Positions 1 through 12,970 of a stretch of DNA of 64,000 nt are shown here, piece by piece. The DNA comes from Rhizophagus clarus (taxonomy: Eukaryota > Glomeromycota > Glomeromycetes > Glomerales > Glomeraceae). The position numbers were made by a program, and so were the translations under genes. Each line of letters opens with the position of its first letter. The first letter of the stretch is position 1. The stretch lies in assembly GCA_015698045.1 (NCBI GenBank), contig BLAL01000229.1, positions 1,090,001 through 1,154,000 on the forward strand, in the 5' to 3' direction. Below the pieces are notes generated by a model. That model worked only from the letters and a program-made list of their open reading frames with translations. It was not told the DNA's origin and made no database searches.

Positions 1-864
1 TATTTTATATATATACACATATATATTTTAAATAGTTTTTTAATTCTAATTTCCAAAACTATCATTTTCTCCTACATTTGGTTAGTCATTTTTTATAAGT
101 ATTATTTTTTTTTTCTATACAGGATTTGATTATATTCTATTTTAGGTATAACATTGTATAACATTCATGTAGACCAATTACGTATCATGTATATTTTTTT
201 TTTATAAAGGCGGTACCAAGCAAGAAATATTTTAAGTAAAACTTCAACGCCAAATTATTTTTTAATGTATGATGATCCTTTCAATTTTTTATCATTATTA
301 TGAAAATCAAATGGTATCCATTGTTAAAAGTGAGTTCTTTCAACATGGGCTGAAAATTTCTTTTTGAATATGATCAGCAACAAAATTCAACATATTATGA
401 TATAAGTTTCAAACTTTAAATTAACGAATAATGAACCTGTAGATCTTCCTCTATTGATTTAGTTGTTTAACCATAAAAATATAATTTCTAGAAATAATAG
501 ACCAAAAAAAAGATGATGGCTTAAAATAAAGTTAGGTTTTTATTTGTTTATTTATTTATTTTCTTTGAATAAAAAAATTTTTTTTTTTGATAAAAAAAAA
601 AAAGAACAGACATTTTATAAGTTTTTTTTTTCTTACTCATGTGTATGCTTAATTGTTTACCTTCTTTGTGCTTGGAAATTACTTAAATTGTATGAACCAT
701 TATTTTTTCTTTTTTTTTCATCTTTTTTGGATTTATTTTTCCTTTTTTTTTCTTTCATTTTTTTTTTTTTTTTTTTTAAAAAAAAATTTTTTTTGTTTTT
801 TTTTTTTTTTTTTTTTTCTTCTTTCCTGATTTTGGATTATAGTGGGCTTAGAAGGAAAAAAAAA

Positions 865-992
865 ATGTTTTCATTCATTGATAAATATATGTTTTCATTC
901 ATTGATAAATTTATGTTTTCATTCATTGGTAAATATATGCTTTCATTCATCAATAAATATAAAGAGAAAAATGTTTTCATTCATTGTAAATA
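865..992. repeat. 24-bp minisatellite, about 5 copies
   Basis: Four head-to-tail 24-bp units start at 865, 889, 913 and 937 (unit begins ATGTTTTCATTCATTGATAA). A 9-bp interruption at 961-969 is followed by a shortened fifth copy from 970. Because 24 is a multiple of 3, the array stays open as a repeated peptide in one frame, but that frame runs into homopolymer sequence upstream and does not look like a real gene. Confidence 0.85.
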
Positions 993-3530
993 TGATGTAA
1001 ATAAATAAATAAATAAAGCATGAAGGCACTAAAAGCATAAAGGCATAAAGGCATATAGTTGTAAACAAACAAATAGTACCTAATGAGTGATAATCTTCTT
1101 TAAAAAAAAAAAAAAAAAATTTCGTTAATTAGTGGATGAATAAAATGTTTTGGTTGGATGATTGGACTGGAAATTTTGAAATTTTTTTTTTTTTGTTGTT
1201 TTTTTTTTTTTTTTTCATTTCATGTTTTTCTTTTCGCTCCGTTTTATCGTATCAATCTCTTTTTTTTTCGTGTCCTGTTAAAATCATAAACAAGATTTTT
1301 AACCTGATCCAAAGATTCCTTAAATATTATTATTTCAAAAAAAAAATGCTTTTTTTTTTTAAAAAAAAGAAACACTAAGCACATATATATATATATATAT
1401 CAAAGTTTAAAAAAAAAATTTATTTAAGAAAAAAAAAAAAATTTTTTTTTTTTGCAATATGCGAATGAGTAAATTTATGTAAAACAATGTGAACAAAAAA
1501 AAAAAAACCTGATAATAATCTAGATATTTATTTGTAGTAAAAAAACACAAAAAAAAAGCGACAGTTACTTTTTCCGTAAGAGAATAATAAAGAATAATAA
1601 TTTAACGGTTAAAAAAAAAAAGATTACAGCAGTTATGTTACCATAATACATCAAACAACATACCACGTGGTATTCCGGACCCTTTTTTTTTTTCCTTCGT
1701 GTAAGTGTAAAGTTTACTTTATAAAACTTAAGTTAATTATATACAGTATTTAGTATTTTATCATTGGTTTAAAATATTTGAGTAGATTTATAAAGATTTA
1801 CAGTGCATTACTAAATCTTGAAATTTAGCTTGTTAATTAAATGTTTTTTGTAATTTAAAAAATCATTAATATACTGTACACATATATATATTTAAAATAA
1901 GAAAAAAAAGTTTTTAGACTTGAAAAAAAAAAATATATACCAAAAGCTAACTAGTTCTTCAATATTATTTATAAAATGATTATTCTTGTATACATTCGCG
2001 TAAAGAATTGCTATTTATATCTAACAAGCATAAAGCTGCACATTATTGAACAATACGTAATTCATGATTGAACTAATCGTTTAATTACTGATTATTGAAC
2101 ATACCTCCCAAATATTTAATAGTTAGAAATTTAACGGAATTTCCCGAAGAAGTTAATCATGCATCAAATAAAAATACGCGATTGAATGGTATTTTTGCGC
2201 AGTTTTATAAACGTATACAAAATGATTTGCAAAATTATAAATAACTTCTCAAATAAAGAAAGTGAATATTGAATATTATTAACTCCTTATACATTAATTC
2301 AACAATCATCAACAATAATAACCAACAATCATGTATAACGAGAACGGAGTACGCTATATTATTATTAATTATTAACGATTTACCGTAACAATTTATTAAA
2401 ATAATATAAAAGTGATATTAAATATGATACACAACACGGTCACAAGCACGGTCTTTTATAATATAAATAAGTACAAATTAAAAAGGTACGCGGAAATAAT
2501 TGAATAATAACAATTGAAATTTCTCCGATTTTTTTTTTCTCTTTTATTTTACTTTTCTAGGTTAGATTCAATACGAAACATTTATTACGTCTATTAGTTC
2601 TATTACGTCCATTCAATAGACGATCATTTTATAATTTCATAATCAATCACTCCATAAAAATAACTATTCTAAACTAATTTTTTTCTCACTCAAAATATAT
2701 TTTTGTAAGATCATCATATTTTTATTCTTCGTTTAACTCTTTCATGACAACATATAAATTGAATACATTTACTGAAACATCCGATGTGATAATTAAAAAT
2801 TGGGACCGTTTCCCTTGATGTTTCAAACAACTCTCTAAAAGGAATGTAAATACGATGAATTTTGGTCAAAGTCCCTCATTTCAATTAAGAGATTTTAATA
2901 ATACTTTTTAAATAATTGAAGGGAGTAACATCAATAATCGCTTACTCATGATACATACACGCATAAAAAAAAAAAAAACAAAAAGTTATATCGCATTTCT
3001 TTTTTCCTTTTATACGAAAATCTTTTTTTATTAAATGCTGTATAATCATGCGAATGCTTTGGTAACATCTCGTTCTAAACTAAAATCATATTCTTTGAAG
3101 AAGGGGGGAAAAAAAATAAATATATACACATGCACAACATTTAGTAAAATCTTTCTTTTTTATCAAAGTTTAATCTTTTTTTTTATGGAATTTTTTTCGT
3201 AAATCTTTTAAACTGCTGAAACCTAAATCCCAAATATGATTTGGGGTTGGGGTGCCTTTAAACTGAAACGGAAGAATACTTTTTTCAACACCTCAAAAAA
3301 AAATTTTTTTTTTTTTTTTTGATTCCCTCTTTTTTTTTTGTACTTGTGTTTTATTTTCTAATCTGTAACAATATATTTGTGATATTTTTTTTTCAATAAT
3401 TTAATTTGTAATTCCTTGTTTTTTTTTTTTTTTTTTTTTAATAGAGAAGAGAAACGGAACATACGCAAAAATACATGCATGTCACAGTTAATGATCAGCC
3501 GTTTTATTGTGGCTTTTTCTTTTATTTGTC

Positions 3531-3604
3531 TAATTTATTTATTTATTTATTTATTTATTTTATTTTATTTTATTTTATTTATTTATTTATTTATTTATTT
3601 ATTG
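3531..3604. repeat. ATTT/ATTTT microsatellite
   Basis: A run of ATTT units switches to ATTTT units and back to ATTT over about 70 bp. It lies inside a spurious 99-codon frame and has no sign of function. Confidence 0.9.
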
Positions 3605-4126
3605 GCGAATAGAATCATACTCTCGTGTATGAGTGCTTTCGTAATAAAATCAGTTGACCTGCATGAAACGTTGAACAAACAATTCATAATTATGAAAATT
3701 ATGCAGGGTTATTAGACTTAATGCAGGTGAAGCAATGCAATTAATAAAATTTTAGTAAAAAAAAAAAATTTTTATTAAGTATTTCAAATTTAGCCCCTTT
3801 TTTTCCTTTTTTTTCTTTGATATATATTATTATCTGTTATATAAAAAAAAAATTAATATCATAAATTATAAATCAAATCGTGATATATATATTTTTCAAA
3901 TGATGCAATAATTTTTGAAAACGATTCAATTTAAATTATGATGCATATCATTATTAATATTGTTAAATTTTACTACAATATAATTATAATTATATTATAT
4001 TATATATTATATTATATTTCTCATCTTTATCCCTTTTTATCTCGCTCGCTTTAGATCAGATCATCGCCCTTGTATAATTAAATGATAAAAGGAACTAAAT
4101 GGAATTTGATTAGTATGGTAAGATTT

Positions 4127-4220
4127 GGAAAGGTGTATGGAAAGATATGAAAGGCGTATGGAAAGATATGGAAAAGCATATGAAAGATATGGAAAGGCGT
4201 ATGGAAAGATATGGAAAGGG
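4127..4220. repeat. 21-22-bp minisatellite, 4 copies
   Basis: Four imperfect tandem units of 21 or 22 bp (consensus GGAAAGGCGTATGGAAAGA plus TAT) start at 4127, 4149, 4170 and 4191, with a partial fifth copy at 4213. The alternating unit lengths break any reading frame, so the two overlapping minus-strand frames here are not genes. Confidence 0.85.
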
Positions 4221-5052
4221 TCAAGGGAGAAATATCCGAAACGTCCCGAACGAAAATAAAGTAAACAAAAAGCCATAAAACCGTATACGGGTTAATATTT
4301 ACGTTCATATTTCACGAAAAAAAAACTTAATAAAAAAAAAATATATAATATATATTTAATATATATGTATATTTTAAAATATTTTATGATCAAATCACCC
4401 TGCATTGTTTAAATAAAATAAAATTAATAAAATAAAATGTAAGAAAATTTTTTTTAATTAATTTAATTAATTTAATTGGTACCCTTATTGTATTATTGTA
4501 TTAAAAACTTCACTTATATGGTAAAAAAAAAATTTTTAAAAAAAAATTCGTTTGAACCGGCGGCATTACTTGCATCATAATTTAGGCTAAGTCGTAAGGT
4601 TTTTATTGGGTAAACCGGGAAAAGCATCATGTATATCAGCTGATATGCATTATATGCAAAAAAAAACAAATGACATATTTCTTGTTTAATCAATTTAGTC
4701 TATAAAACTACAATTTATTATTAATCGACCGATCATTATTATACAGTAAGAATTTATTGGTTTGGTATAAAAAAGGATAATAAAAATAATTAATTTACTA
4801 TTTCGGCCGGAATTTAATGTCATCATGCATTTTTTACTTGTTGTAGAGGTTTACTTGTGTAGAAGTAATTAATGCATTACATATTATAAAAATTACATTA
4901 AAGTACATATCATATTACGTTAAAGCATATTAGATTTAATTTACGTACATTATTTTCCTTTACATTAAAAATTTGATTATGTAATTACCGTATGTTGAGT
5001 TAAAAAAATGACTACATTAATTTTAAAGGGTATTCGGACTTTTCGCCGAAGT

Positions 5053-5387
5053 CCATTTCGTCGAAGGGTATTCCACCGAATGGTCATTTCACTGAATTTC
5101 TTTGAAAATTTCATAACATTTAATTACCAAATTATCCATAATAAAAGAAAATAAAATTTCCTTACTTAATAAATGAAACATGTCCACATTCTATAATTCA
5201 ATTATCTAAGACTCCCAGCATTATCCAATAGTAATTACATATTCATCTAGTCTTGAATAATTATTATACACATTAACGAATATAATAACCATTAATTCGA
5301 ATCGTTTTAAACGAATAAGAATAAAAAATTCAATCATTAGCGTATTTAGCGAAATGTCCATTCGTCGAAATGGTTTCGACGAAATGG
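5053..5387. mobile_element. Inverted-repeat element with CGAAATG-type arms
   Basis: The left arm (5053-5100) and right arm (5341-5387) are reverse complements over about 47 bp with scattered mismatches. Both are built from short TTCGNCGAAATG-like modules that are themselves partly palindromic. Weaker matching sequence extends outward to about 5030 and 5445. The roughly 240-bp centre is plain AT-rich DNA with no transposase frame. I read it as a non-autonomous DNA element (MITE-like); no clear target-site duplication was found, so superfamily is open. Confidence 0.6.
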
Positions 5388-5620
5388 AATTCGGAGAACG
5401 CATGATTCGAGAAAAATGTCTATTCAACAAAATGTCGGTCATGTGAGAAATTTATTAATCCAAAAATTTTCAATTGACGTAATAAATACGTAATGTGATT
5501 ATGCAAAGTTTTATCTATCTAAAAAAAAAAAAAAAAAAAAAAAAAATAGTAACTAGTAAGAAAGAATCGAAATCCGCGAGTACAGTATATTTTTTTATGT
5601 ACAAGTCTACACCCTGCCCC

Positions 5621-5734
5621 ACCTTTTGGTGTGGGTACGTTTGATAAACCGCGGAATATGACTTATCGGGATGGTTAATAACCTTTTTGTGTGGGTACGC
5701 TTAATAAACTCCGCGGAATATGACTTATCAGGAA
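5621..5734. repeat. Direct repeat, two copies, 60-bp period
   Basis: Two copies of an about 50-bp sequence lie at 5621-5672 and 5681-5734. They share GTGTGGGTACG and CCGCGGAATATGACTTATC blocks with a 2-bp indel and a few substitutions. The block is GC-rich for this window. No function recognised. Confidence 0.75.
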
Positions 5735-6212
5735 ACGTTTCAAAAGATGTATGTTTCGAAAATATTTTTGGGTAATTGCATGCCGCACGATTGTTTTTAG
5801 AAATCATGAGGTTCATATCTAATACCATAAATAATTATATACCTATAATATGATCGCGTGCAATAATAAATCGTAACTTTTATTTATGGAACGTGACACA
5901 CTGTAAAAATAGCAAAAAGTTAAAACTCTTATACATATTTGATCTATCAGATCGAATTCAACAATCACATAAGATTCATATATTGTATTTTTAATAAACC
6001 TCGAGCATTTAAAATATTTACTTTACATATCTTCATCACAATATTTACTTTTTTAGCGTGTCATTTTATGACTATTTAAAACCTCGTATTCATCGAGATT
6101 TTCTATAAATGCGGTCCAGCCGCCCACCAGACGTTCAATAAAGTATTTTTCACTTTTATTAATTTTATTTTCGTTTTTCCTTCAACTTCTATAATTCTTA
6201 TTAAAAAAAAAA

Positions 6213-6455
6213 ATGACACTAAATAACTCTAGAGATTTATCCGATTCTTCTATTTGTTTCAATCATGTAATTATTAGTAGACATCATATAAGAAGTATTG
6301 TCGTTAATAGAAGAATTCAACGAAGAATTTTGCTTCAAAGACGTAGAATTAGAATATATAGAAGGCGTGCGCAAGTCGATAATCTTGATACGTTAGGTCA
6401 AATTATGGGAGAACAATTTATAAATCAAATGTTTGATGGTTCATCTTTCTATTAA
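6213..6455 (+). CDS. Possible small Arg-rich protein, 80 aa
   Basis: I do not recognise this protein. It is an 80-residue ATG frame with a strongly basic middle (about residues 30-53, many Arg in runs such as RRILLQRRRIRIYRRR) and a neutral to acidic C-terminal third. In its favour, a TATAAA-like site (about 6104) lies about 110 bp upstream, followed by a pyrimidine-rich leader, and the composition is less homopolymeric than surrounding frames. Against it, there is no homologue I know, no paralogue in the window, and it is short. It could be a real small basic protein or chance. Confidence 0.3.
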   Translation: MTLNNSRDLSDSSICFNHVIISRHHIRSIVVNRRIQRRILLQRRRIRIYRRRAQVDNLDTLGQIMGEQFINQMFDGSSFY

Positions 6456-8644
6456 AAAACGCCTTTTCACTATTATATATATATATATCATGTAATTCAT
6501 TAACTATGTTTCATTGTTACAAATCATCATATGACTCCTTGGCAATTTTTCTTTTAAGAAAGTTATTTTTAAAATTTTTTCCTAAAGCAAAATATCCAAT
6601 TCCCTTATAATATCATGGGAATTACTTTTTGTGTTACATATCATCTTAATAAAGAATGTGACTTTTCTGCAGAGAATCTGCAATCAGTCATGCGTGCAGA
6701 TAATCGCCATCGAAGGAATTTTTGGAGACAATTTGCATTTCTTTTTACTTTTAGAAAGAGAAACAATTTCATTTACAGTAATTTCTTTGTATTAAATAAA
6801 ATAGAAAAAAAAAAAAAAAATAAAGTTTTGTTAATAGTATATAGTAAATCATTAAATATTCAGTAAAGTCGATATGCAAATCATGTTGAAATGTAGGTTA
6901 AAAATAGTAATATAAACTAAATTATTATGGAAAGATAAATATAAAATGCAATAAAAAGCAATTGAATGTTCTTAAAAGAAAATTTTGTACGTTAATATTA
7001 ATTATATTACACGTGGATCATACACATAATCAATTATGTATATTTTTTCCATTTTATTTATTAAGTGATATGGTGATTTAATGGTGATTTCTATTAAAGA
7101 TTTAAATTGAAATGGATCTTGTTATCTTAATGATATTTTAATAAATTAAAAATTAATAAATGATTAAGTATTTGAGACGAAAAATATCGGAATAAACGAT
7201 GATAAATGACCGTCAATTTGGCTTTGAATGACCTATCATTTGTTTAATGCAGTATAATTCAGGCCAAACTTATGATACCTGCCAGAATTACAAATTCATC
7301 ATCACGTGAATTGTAACGTAAATTTTTTTACTACTAATATCACAATATATATTACTAAATGCAGTATCTAGATAATCACGAAAGGTAACTTCGATAAAGT
7401 TTTAACGACCGTTAACTCGGTTGTTGTAAATTTTACCGAATGACCATTCAAAATTACTCTGGAAAGTAGGAAAAATGGTTATTGGTATTTTATAGGTTTA
7501 TTTAATTATTATTTTTGAGATTTATTATTTATAAACTGAAAATAAGTCAATTTACTAAAAAAATTATCATTAGCAATTTTTGTTCGAATGAATATATAAT
7601 CCATAGTGTCATACCTCATTCTTAGTACTATGAATAACTTAAAAAAATGATTTTTTTATGAATAACTGACTTAATCCAAAATAATAGAAAATGTTTTTTG
7701 AAACAAACATATTTTTTTTAATTATATGAAAGACATTTATTTATTACAAAATAAAAAAAAAAAGGCATTTAATGTATATATTCAAAATATATTACAACGT
7801 AATAGTTAAGCAACTCTTTACTACTGTAGACCGCTTCTTTATATATCTACTTTCAAGTCGTATTTATAACTTGAGTCAACCCATAAACAGTTCTTTGAAA
7901 GTACTTTTATATGACCTACGTTATTACACAATTTTTTAATTATAAAGTATCAAAAATATTAAGAGCTTGAGACAATTTTCGACAAATATATAATTTATAA
8001 CGTTCTGATAATGAAAAATCACATGTATAACGTAAATAATTTGATGATCTGCGTTTATTGTTTGAAAAATAAATAAAAATTCACATAAAACAATTATAAC
8101 AAATACAGCATTTTGTCCAGTTAATCAATCTGTGAACACTTGTAACGCAACATTGATTTGGCCAGAATTAATGAAAATCCGGGTTTTACACAGAATCGGG
8201 CCGTTACAAGTAATTATCGATAAATGAGTTATATACACGTCCCATATACTATAGGTATCGCAAAAATTAATTATCCGTAATACCATTTTATCACAACTAT
8301 TCCCGATAACTATGCCGATCTTAATTTTTTAAGGCCAAATTTCCATTTTACCGTAATGTCATAATTATTAATTCGGCATTTCTGAGACACCTATAGCGTC
8401 CAATTAAAGAATATCTACATTTTAGTATTTATGTTAGAATAAATTATTTTCCGCTGATGAAATTCTTTCTTTTTTTGAGTAACGTTGATTGACATTACGA
8501 TACGTATACCTAATAAATGTGTGACAATCATTTAGAACATTTATGGAACCGGACAACCATACATATGTCTGTTATATCATTTGCGCAACTATTATTTATA
8601 AGTCGCGTAATTTTTTTTTCTAAAAAAAAAAAAATTTTAATTTT
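6456..8644. other. Intergenic DNA, no gene seen
   Basis: AT-rich sequence with a (TA)n run at about 6474-6488. An 83-codon frame at 6615-6866 ends in a poly-Lys homopolymer and is not convincing. At 8138-8211 a 74-bp segment has perfect 10-bp inverted ends (ACTTGTAACG ... CGTTACAAGT), possibly a very short foldback remnant. Confidence 0.6.
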
Positions 8645-9990
8645 GTACGCAAGAACATTTAAATTATGGTATATGTAGAGAATGTATGCAGCCTAATGTT
8701 GATTATTCTATTGATTATTATTGTGATTATATTGAAAAGTGGTGTCAGCCATGTAATACTAAACGTCTTCAACAAAGTTTCAAAAATTGGACTAGTGGAA
8801 ATAATGAAGTTAATGAGTTTATTCAAAAAGTGCAACTTAAAGCTAGAAATTACAGAGAAATTTTAGAGTGGATTGAATATGATAAATTTGAAGATATTAA
8901 ATATGTGGCTAAAGAAGGATTTGGAACTATTCACAAAGCAATTTGGAAAAATGGATACATAAGAACGTAAATATATTTATAATTATCATGTTGATTTAAA
9001 ATGTTTACATGTCTCACAAGATATTATAGCGGAATTTTTAAGAGAAGTAAGTTATTATTTATTTATATAATATCTTCTCTGGTTAATTTATGCGGGGATC
9101 ATTTTATTATTGGCTATAATAGGCCCAATTATATTATGTCTTGACAAAACTAACACCTCTTAACCTGCTCTTTCCTTTGTTTCAAGACGTTGTCCCGTTA
9201 TAGATGAATTCGCTGTTATGGTATTACTAAAGATCCAGAATTCTAATAATTTTATGATGGTTTTGAAATATGCATAAAATGACAGTTTAAGAAATTATTT
9301 AAATAAGAGTTTTAATTCAATGTTATGGAGTGATAAGTTGAATATTTTGCAAAGGATTGCATTTGGCTTCAATAGTATTCATAAGAAAGGATTAATTCAC
9401 CGTGACATTCATTGTGATAATATACTGAATAATAGTAGTTCAGTTGTAGTGAGAAAATATATGTTATCGATTTAGTATTATCCAAACCAGCAAATGTAAA
9501 ATCGTCTCAGGATAATTATACTCAAGAAAGCAAGTGATGTTTACGGATTTGACATTATTGCATATGAAGACTGTACAAGGCTGCCCCCTATCATGATAAA
9601 GTTCATGATGAATTTTTAGCTATTGAAATTTGTCGGGGTCTTAGGTCAAATTCTAAATTATAAAATTCCTCGGCTAATTTTGACACGCAATGTTGGGACG
9701 CAGATCCTTTAAAACGATCTAAACCAAAAGAAGTACACCCTTTATTAAAAGAAAATAATGGTCATGAAATCAAAAAGCAAATTATAGAAACAACTAAAAT
9801 GAATAAAAAGCTATCTTTATTACCATATACTGGTACTTTTATTTCGTAACTTACACATCCTCAAGCAGTTTATACAAGTAGATCTTTAGATTTTAAAAAT
9901 CTTCCGGAACCCAAAAATGCTATTGATAATAATAATGATGATAATTTATTTGAAGAATCTTTAGGTAATTTATGTAATAATTTAATTTGA
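8645..9990 (+). pseudogene. Decayed protein kinase of the CxxC-knuckle TKL type
   Basis: A relic of the same family as the kinase genes at 20552-22052 and 36438-37837. In order one can read a degenerate knuckle (GICREC ... WCQPC), the family signature FKNWTSGNNEV, the linker EILEWIEYDKFEDI, a glycine loop (KEGFGTIHKAIW), a remnant of the VAIK-lysine strand (DLKCL) and EFLREV followed by a GTAAGT donor at about 9049. Then come GITKDP, a catalytic loop IHRDIHCDNIL, CWDADPLKR and the C-terminal signature HPQAVYTSRSLDFKNLPEP. It is broken by several frameshifts, in-frame stops, deletion of part of the N-lobe and loss of the DLG/APE segment. Certainly kinase-derived; certainly not functional as one protein. 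Confidence 0.9.
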
Positions 9991-11689
9991 CGAAACAAGT
10001 TGATTAAATGATTTTTTTTTTTACAGAATTCATGAGAATAGATCTCAAATAAACCCATCATTTTTTAAATATAATGTTTTAATTTAATGAAATAGGTAAC
10101 TTACATTTTATATATATATATATATTAAGGTAATAGACGAAAAAAGTAAATATGATAATTGGAAGATATTCGATCGGGTCTAGGTCAAAATAACGTGATA
10201 CTAAACGTCGACTTCTGAAATATAATACTTCAACTGAGTCAAATTCCAATAAGTTGAGATCCCATTTAATATAATAAAAATTTTTTCAATTAAGTTGTAT
10301 AAATTTGTATTTGTCATTATAAATATTAAATGATATATTATGATAATTAACATAAAATATATTTATTTAATGTAAAATAAATTTGAAATATTGGAATTTC
10401 GAACTTGTCAGTTGGTTTGTGCTAGCCAGGATTTGGATTTTGTTGATTGGGATTATTTGGTGCCAAATTTTGATTTCGTGATTTTGGATGGAATCCGGAA
10501 GATATTTACTGGAATCACGTTTTACGTTTTATATGCACTTCTTTTTGCTGAAATATGATAAATTGTGGCTTAATAATAAACAAAGCGTGGCTAAATCGTC
10601 AAGTAATCATGGATATATGAAGTTACTGCATATTAAGACGATTGCATAATAAATCGATTGGAAACAGAATCAAATTTTCTACAGAGATAAAATTTAACTT
10701 TCTTTCACTTCTATGAAACTAATAAATAATGATTAAGAAGTTTATATATTAAATCTTTATTGCATGAATCTTATTGTAGCATTTGGCAACTGCAAATTGA
10801 GCTAGATCTATAATATTTAATGTCAATACGTTTTTATTGTCCGAAGCGGGAGCGTACGCGTAAAATTACCAATCATCTTACTTGATCTCGCGTGACGTAT
10901 TAGTGTGATGCATTTTTTACAACAAATTGATTAAAAATAAAAAAAAAAATAAAATAAAAAGTTCTTTTTACCTAGTTATTTAATTCAATTCGGTTAAATC
11001 ACAAAAAGCATTAAATTGCTATATTAAAAAAGCTTATAGTAATGGTAAATAATTATAATTCAATCGCTATTAGTAACTTCGAATTTACGTATCAATAAGT
11101 AAAAATAATTGCGTAATCTTTAAAGTCGTATTATGATAAATAAATAAACTGCAAATAATAATAGATACAAGTTATATTCCGAACTTTTGTTCCGAACATT
11201 TTATAAGCTTTCTTTTCTTTCATTTATTTGTCACTTTTATTTATATAGATGAATTATTAAGTTAAGATAAATCATGTAAAAAGCTAATTAAATATACTTT
11301 ATACATTAACTACCGGCTGATCATTTCCTTGCTATCCATAGTAGATGAAAAAGTAATTAAATTTTCGTTGATTCTTTAAGCTTCCTCAACTTTTTTATTA
11401 ATTTCAGTATTCATTTTTCATCCTGTAAACAGCATAAATTAACATATATTACTTTTTGTCTTTTCGTTTTTTAGAATTTTTTTTATTTGTATTCGCATCA
11501 TGAGTGCATCATGTATGTGACAGGTTTCGAATACGCAGAATACTTGATATGGTCACGTGAAATTATGAAATGATTCATGTTTATGCGACATAAAAGCGCC
11601 CGGCTTTTCAAATTCTTACCTACCCCCGGAACGTAACACATTTTTTTGTCCGAGCCTAATATCAGCAAAATAATACACTTCAACTAGAA
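9991..11689. other. Intergenic DNA, no gene seen
   Basis: AT-rich sequence with a (TA)n run at about 10112-10126. Minus-strand frames at 9870-10061 and 11498-11683 have no recognisable content; the first is the reverse of the kinase relic. Confidence 0.6.
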
Positions 11690-12970
11690 ATGGCTCTTTC
11701 AGCGTTAGCGGACAAAATCAAAAAAAAAAACACAACTCGTTTCTTTTTTATGTGAACAGGGCCTAGGGCTTGATGACGAAAAAATTATTCGCAACGAAAA
11801 AATAGATGGTCGTGCGTTCTTCAGGTTGTCTTAGAACTGACTGTAAGGTTTTCCGATTTTTCCAAGGAGTGCAAGGAGAAAAAGAAACATCCATTCCCGT
11901 GCATCCCATTATTGCCCACGAAATTCAGGCTAAGAACTTTACTACTTGTAAATATTGAGAATCGATGCTTATTGAATACGTTTCATCGACACTCCACACT
12001 GCAATGAGTTCTTGTTGGTGAGAGTTTCAAGACCCGAATATGAAATAATTAGTGATAAAAGTTTCGGGCGGGTCAAGCAATCAATGTATGGGAATTTTTT
12101 ACTTTGTTCTTGTATTTTCAGCGGAACTTGCACAGATCTCCTGTACATATATTATTTTCAGGTGTCTGAAAATCTTACTTGCATCACGGAGGACAAAGTT
12201 CAATGTTGTGTATTTCTAACGATGCTTGTCTCTTAAGTTTATGTTGATAAACCTTTATTTTTTTTATTTTGGTAGTTCTAATAATAAGAATATCAATCAA
12301 CTCGGAAGTTTGTACGAAACGAAGGGAGAAAAGAAAGAGAAACGATGGCGATGATTTCGATTATCTTTATGTTGTGTGATCTCTGCTAATGTGTTTTCCA
12401 CTCCGTGAAAAATTTTCCAAGGAGCAAATTACTATTTAGTATCGAATTTTCCGAAAATGTTTTGGTTAAAGATTTCGTAAAATGCCAAACGTTACATAAT
12501 GCGTGAAGAGTTTTGGACGTGGTCGTTGGTTTGTTAGAAGATAGGACGTGTACAGAAGACGATACTTTCTCTCAAAGAAAAAGCTAGAATAGAGGTTATC
12601 ACTTGAAAAATAATCGTGTATATTAGTCCGCAGATATTATCAAAATTTCATGTATTTCAAGTTACGTTCCGAATATTGTTTTTATTTTACCTCGCTTGCA
12701 TGTATTAATAAAAATTTTTACCAAGATTTTGGACGACGACCGTCGCTGAAATTTCAAACTTTCGAATATAATTTATATTTTGTATAAAAATTTATTGTGT
12801 AATTTAGGCCGTAATCACCAAGATAGAAATCGAGAGGAAAGACTTTCTTTGAATCCATGAACGCTGAACTTGTGGCCGAGAATAATGAGTTTAAGGCTGA
12901 GAGTGATGAGGATCGAGGAGTTTGAATCTCTTATCTGTTCCGATTTTGCAACCCTAACCTTCAGTTTGTG
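11690..12970 (+). pseudogene. Decayed SAM-domain gene with a C-terminal unknown domain
   Basis: An ATG at 11690 begins MALSALADKI. Downstream, interrupted by a homopolymer, is LGLDDEKIIRNEKIDGRAFFRLS (about 11765-11833), matching the second half of a SAM domain (compare the gene at 14254-14511: DDIKKINEQNVHGKAFLRLT). Further on are coding-like islands in shifting frames: RPEYEIISDKSFGRV (about 12030), LTCITEDK (about 12175), DGDDFDYLYV (about 12350), DVVVGLLEDRTCTEDD (about 12515-12562) and AELVAENNEFKAESDEDRGV (about 12856-12915, Glu/Asn-rich, coiled-coil-like). From memory, these islands in this order resemble a family of SAM-plus-unknown-domain proteins in Rhizophagus, possibly nuclease-like. 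Frameshifts and stops separate every island. Confidence 0.6.

Larger units (their letters stand above)
1..5029. other. AT-rich intergenic DNA, no supported gene
   Basis: This stretch is dominated by A and T homopolymers and low-complexity DNA. The short reading frames in it (for example 544-1008 and 1136-1378) translate mostly to Phe and Lys runs and are composition artefacts. Recognisable structure is limited to simple repeats (listed separately) and two perfect palindromes with E-box cores at 1660-1673 and 4633-4646. A 24-codon ATG frame at 2743 is followed by a coding-like stretch in another frame, too short to call a gene. Confidence 0.7.

Noticed and set aside
544..1378. Frames of 154 and 80 codons near the window start
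   Set aside because: Almost entirely Phe/Lys from T and A homopolymers and a minisatellite; no domain, no codon signature.
4061..4308. Two overlapping minus-strand frames of 71 and 76 codons
   Set aside because: They are translations of the 21-22-bp minisatellite in two frames.
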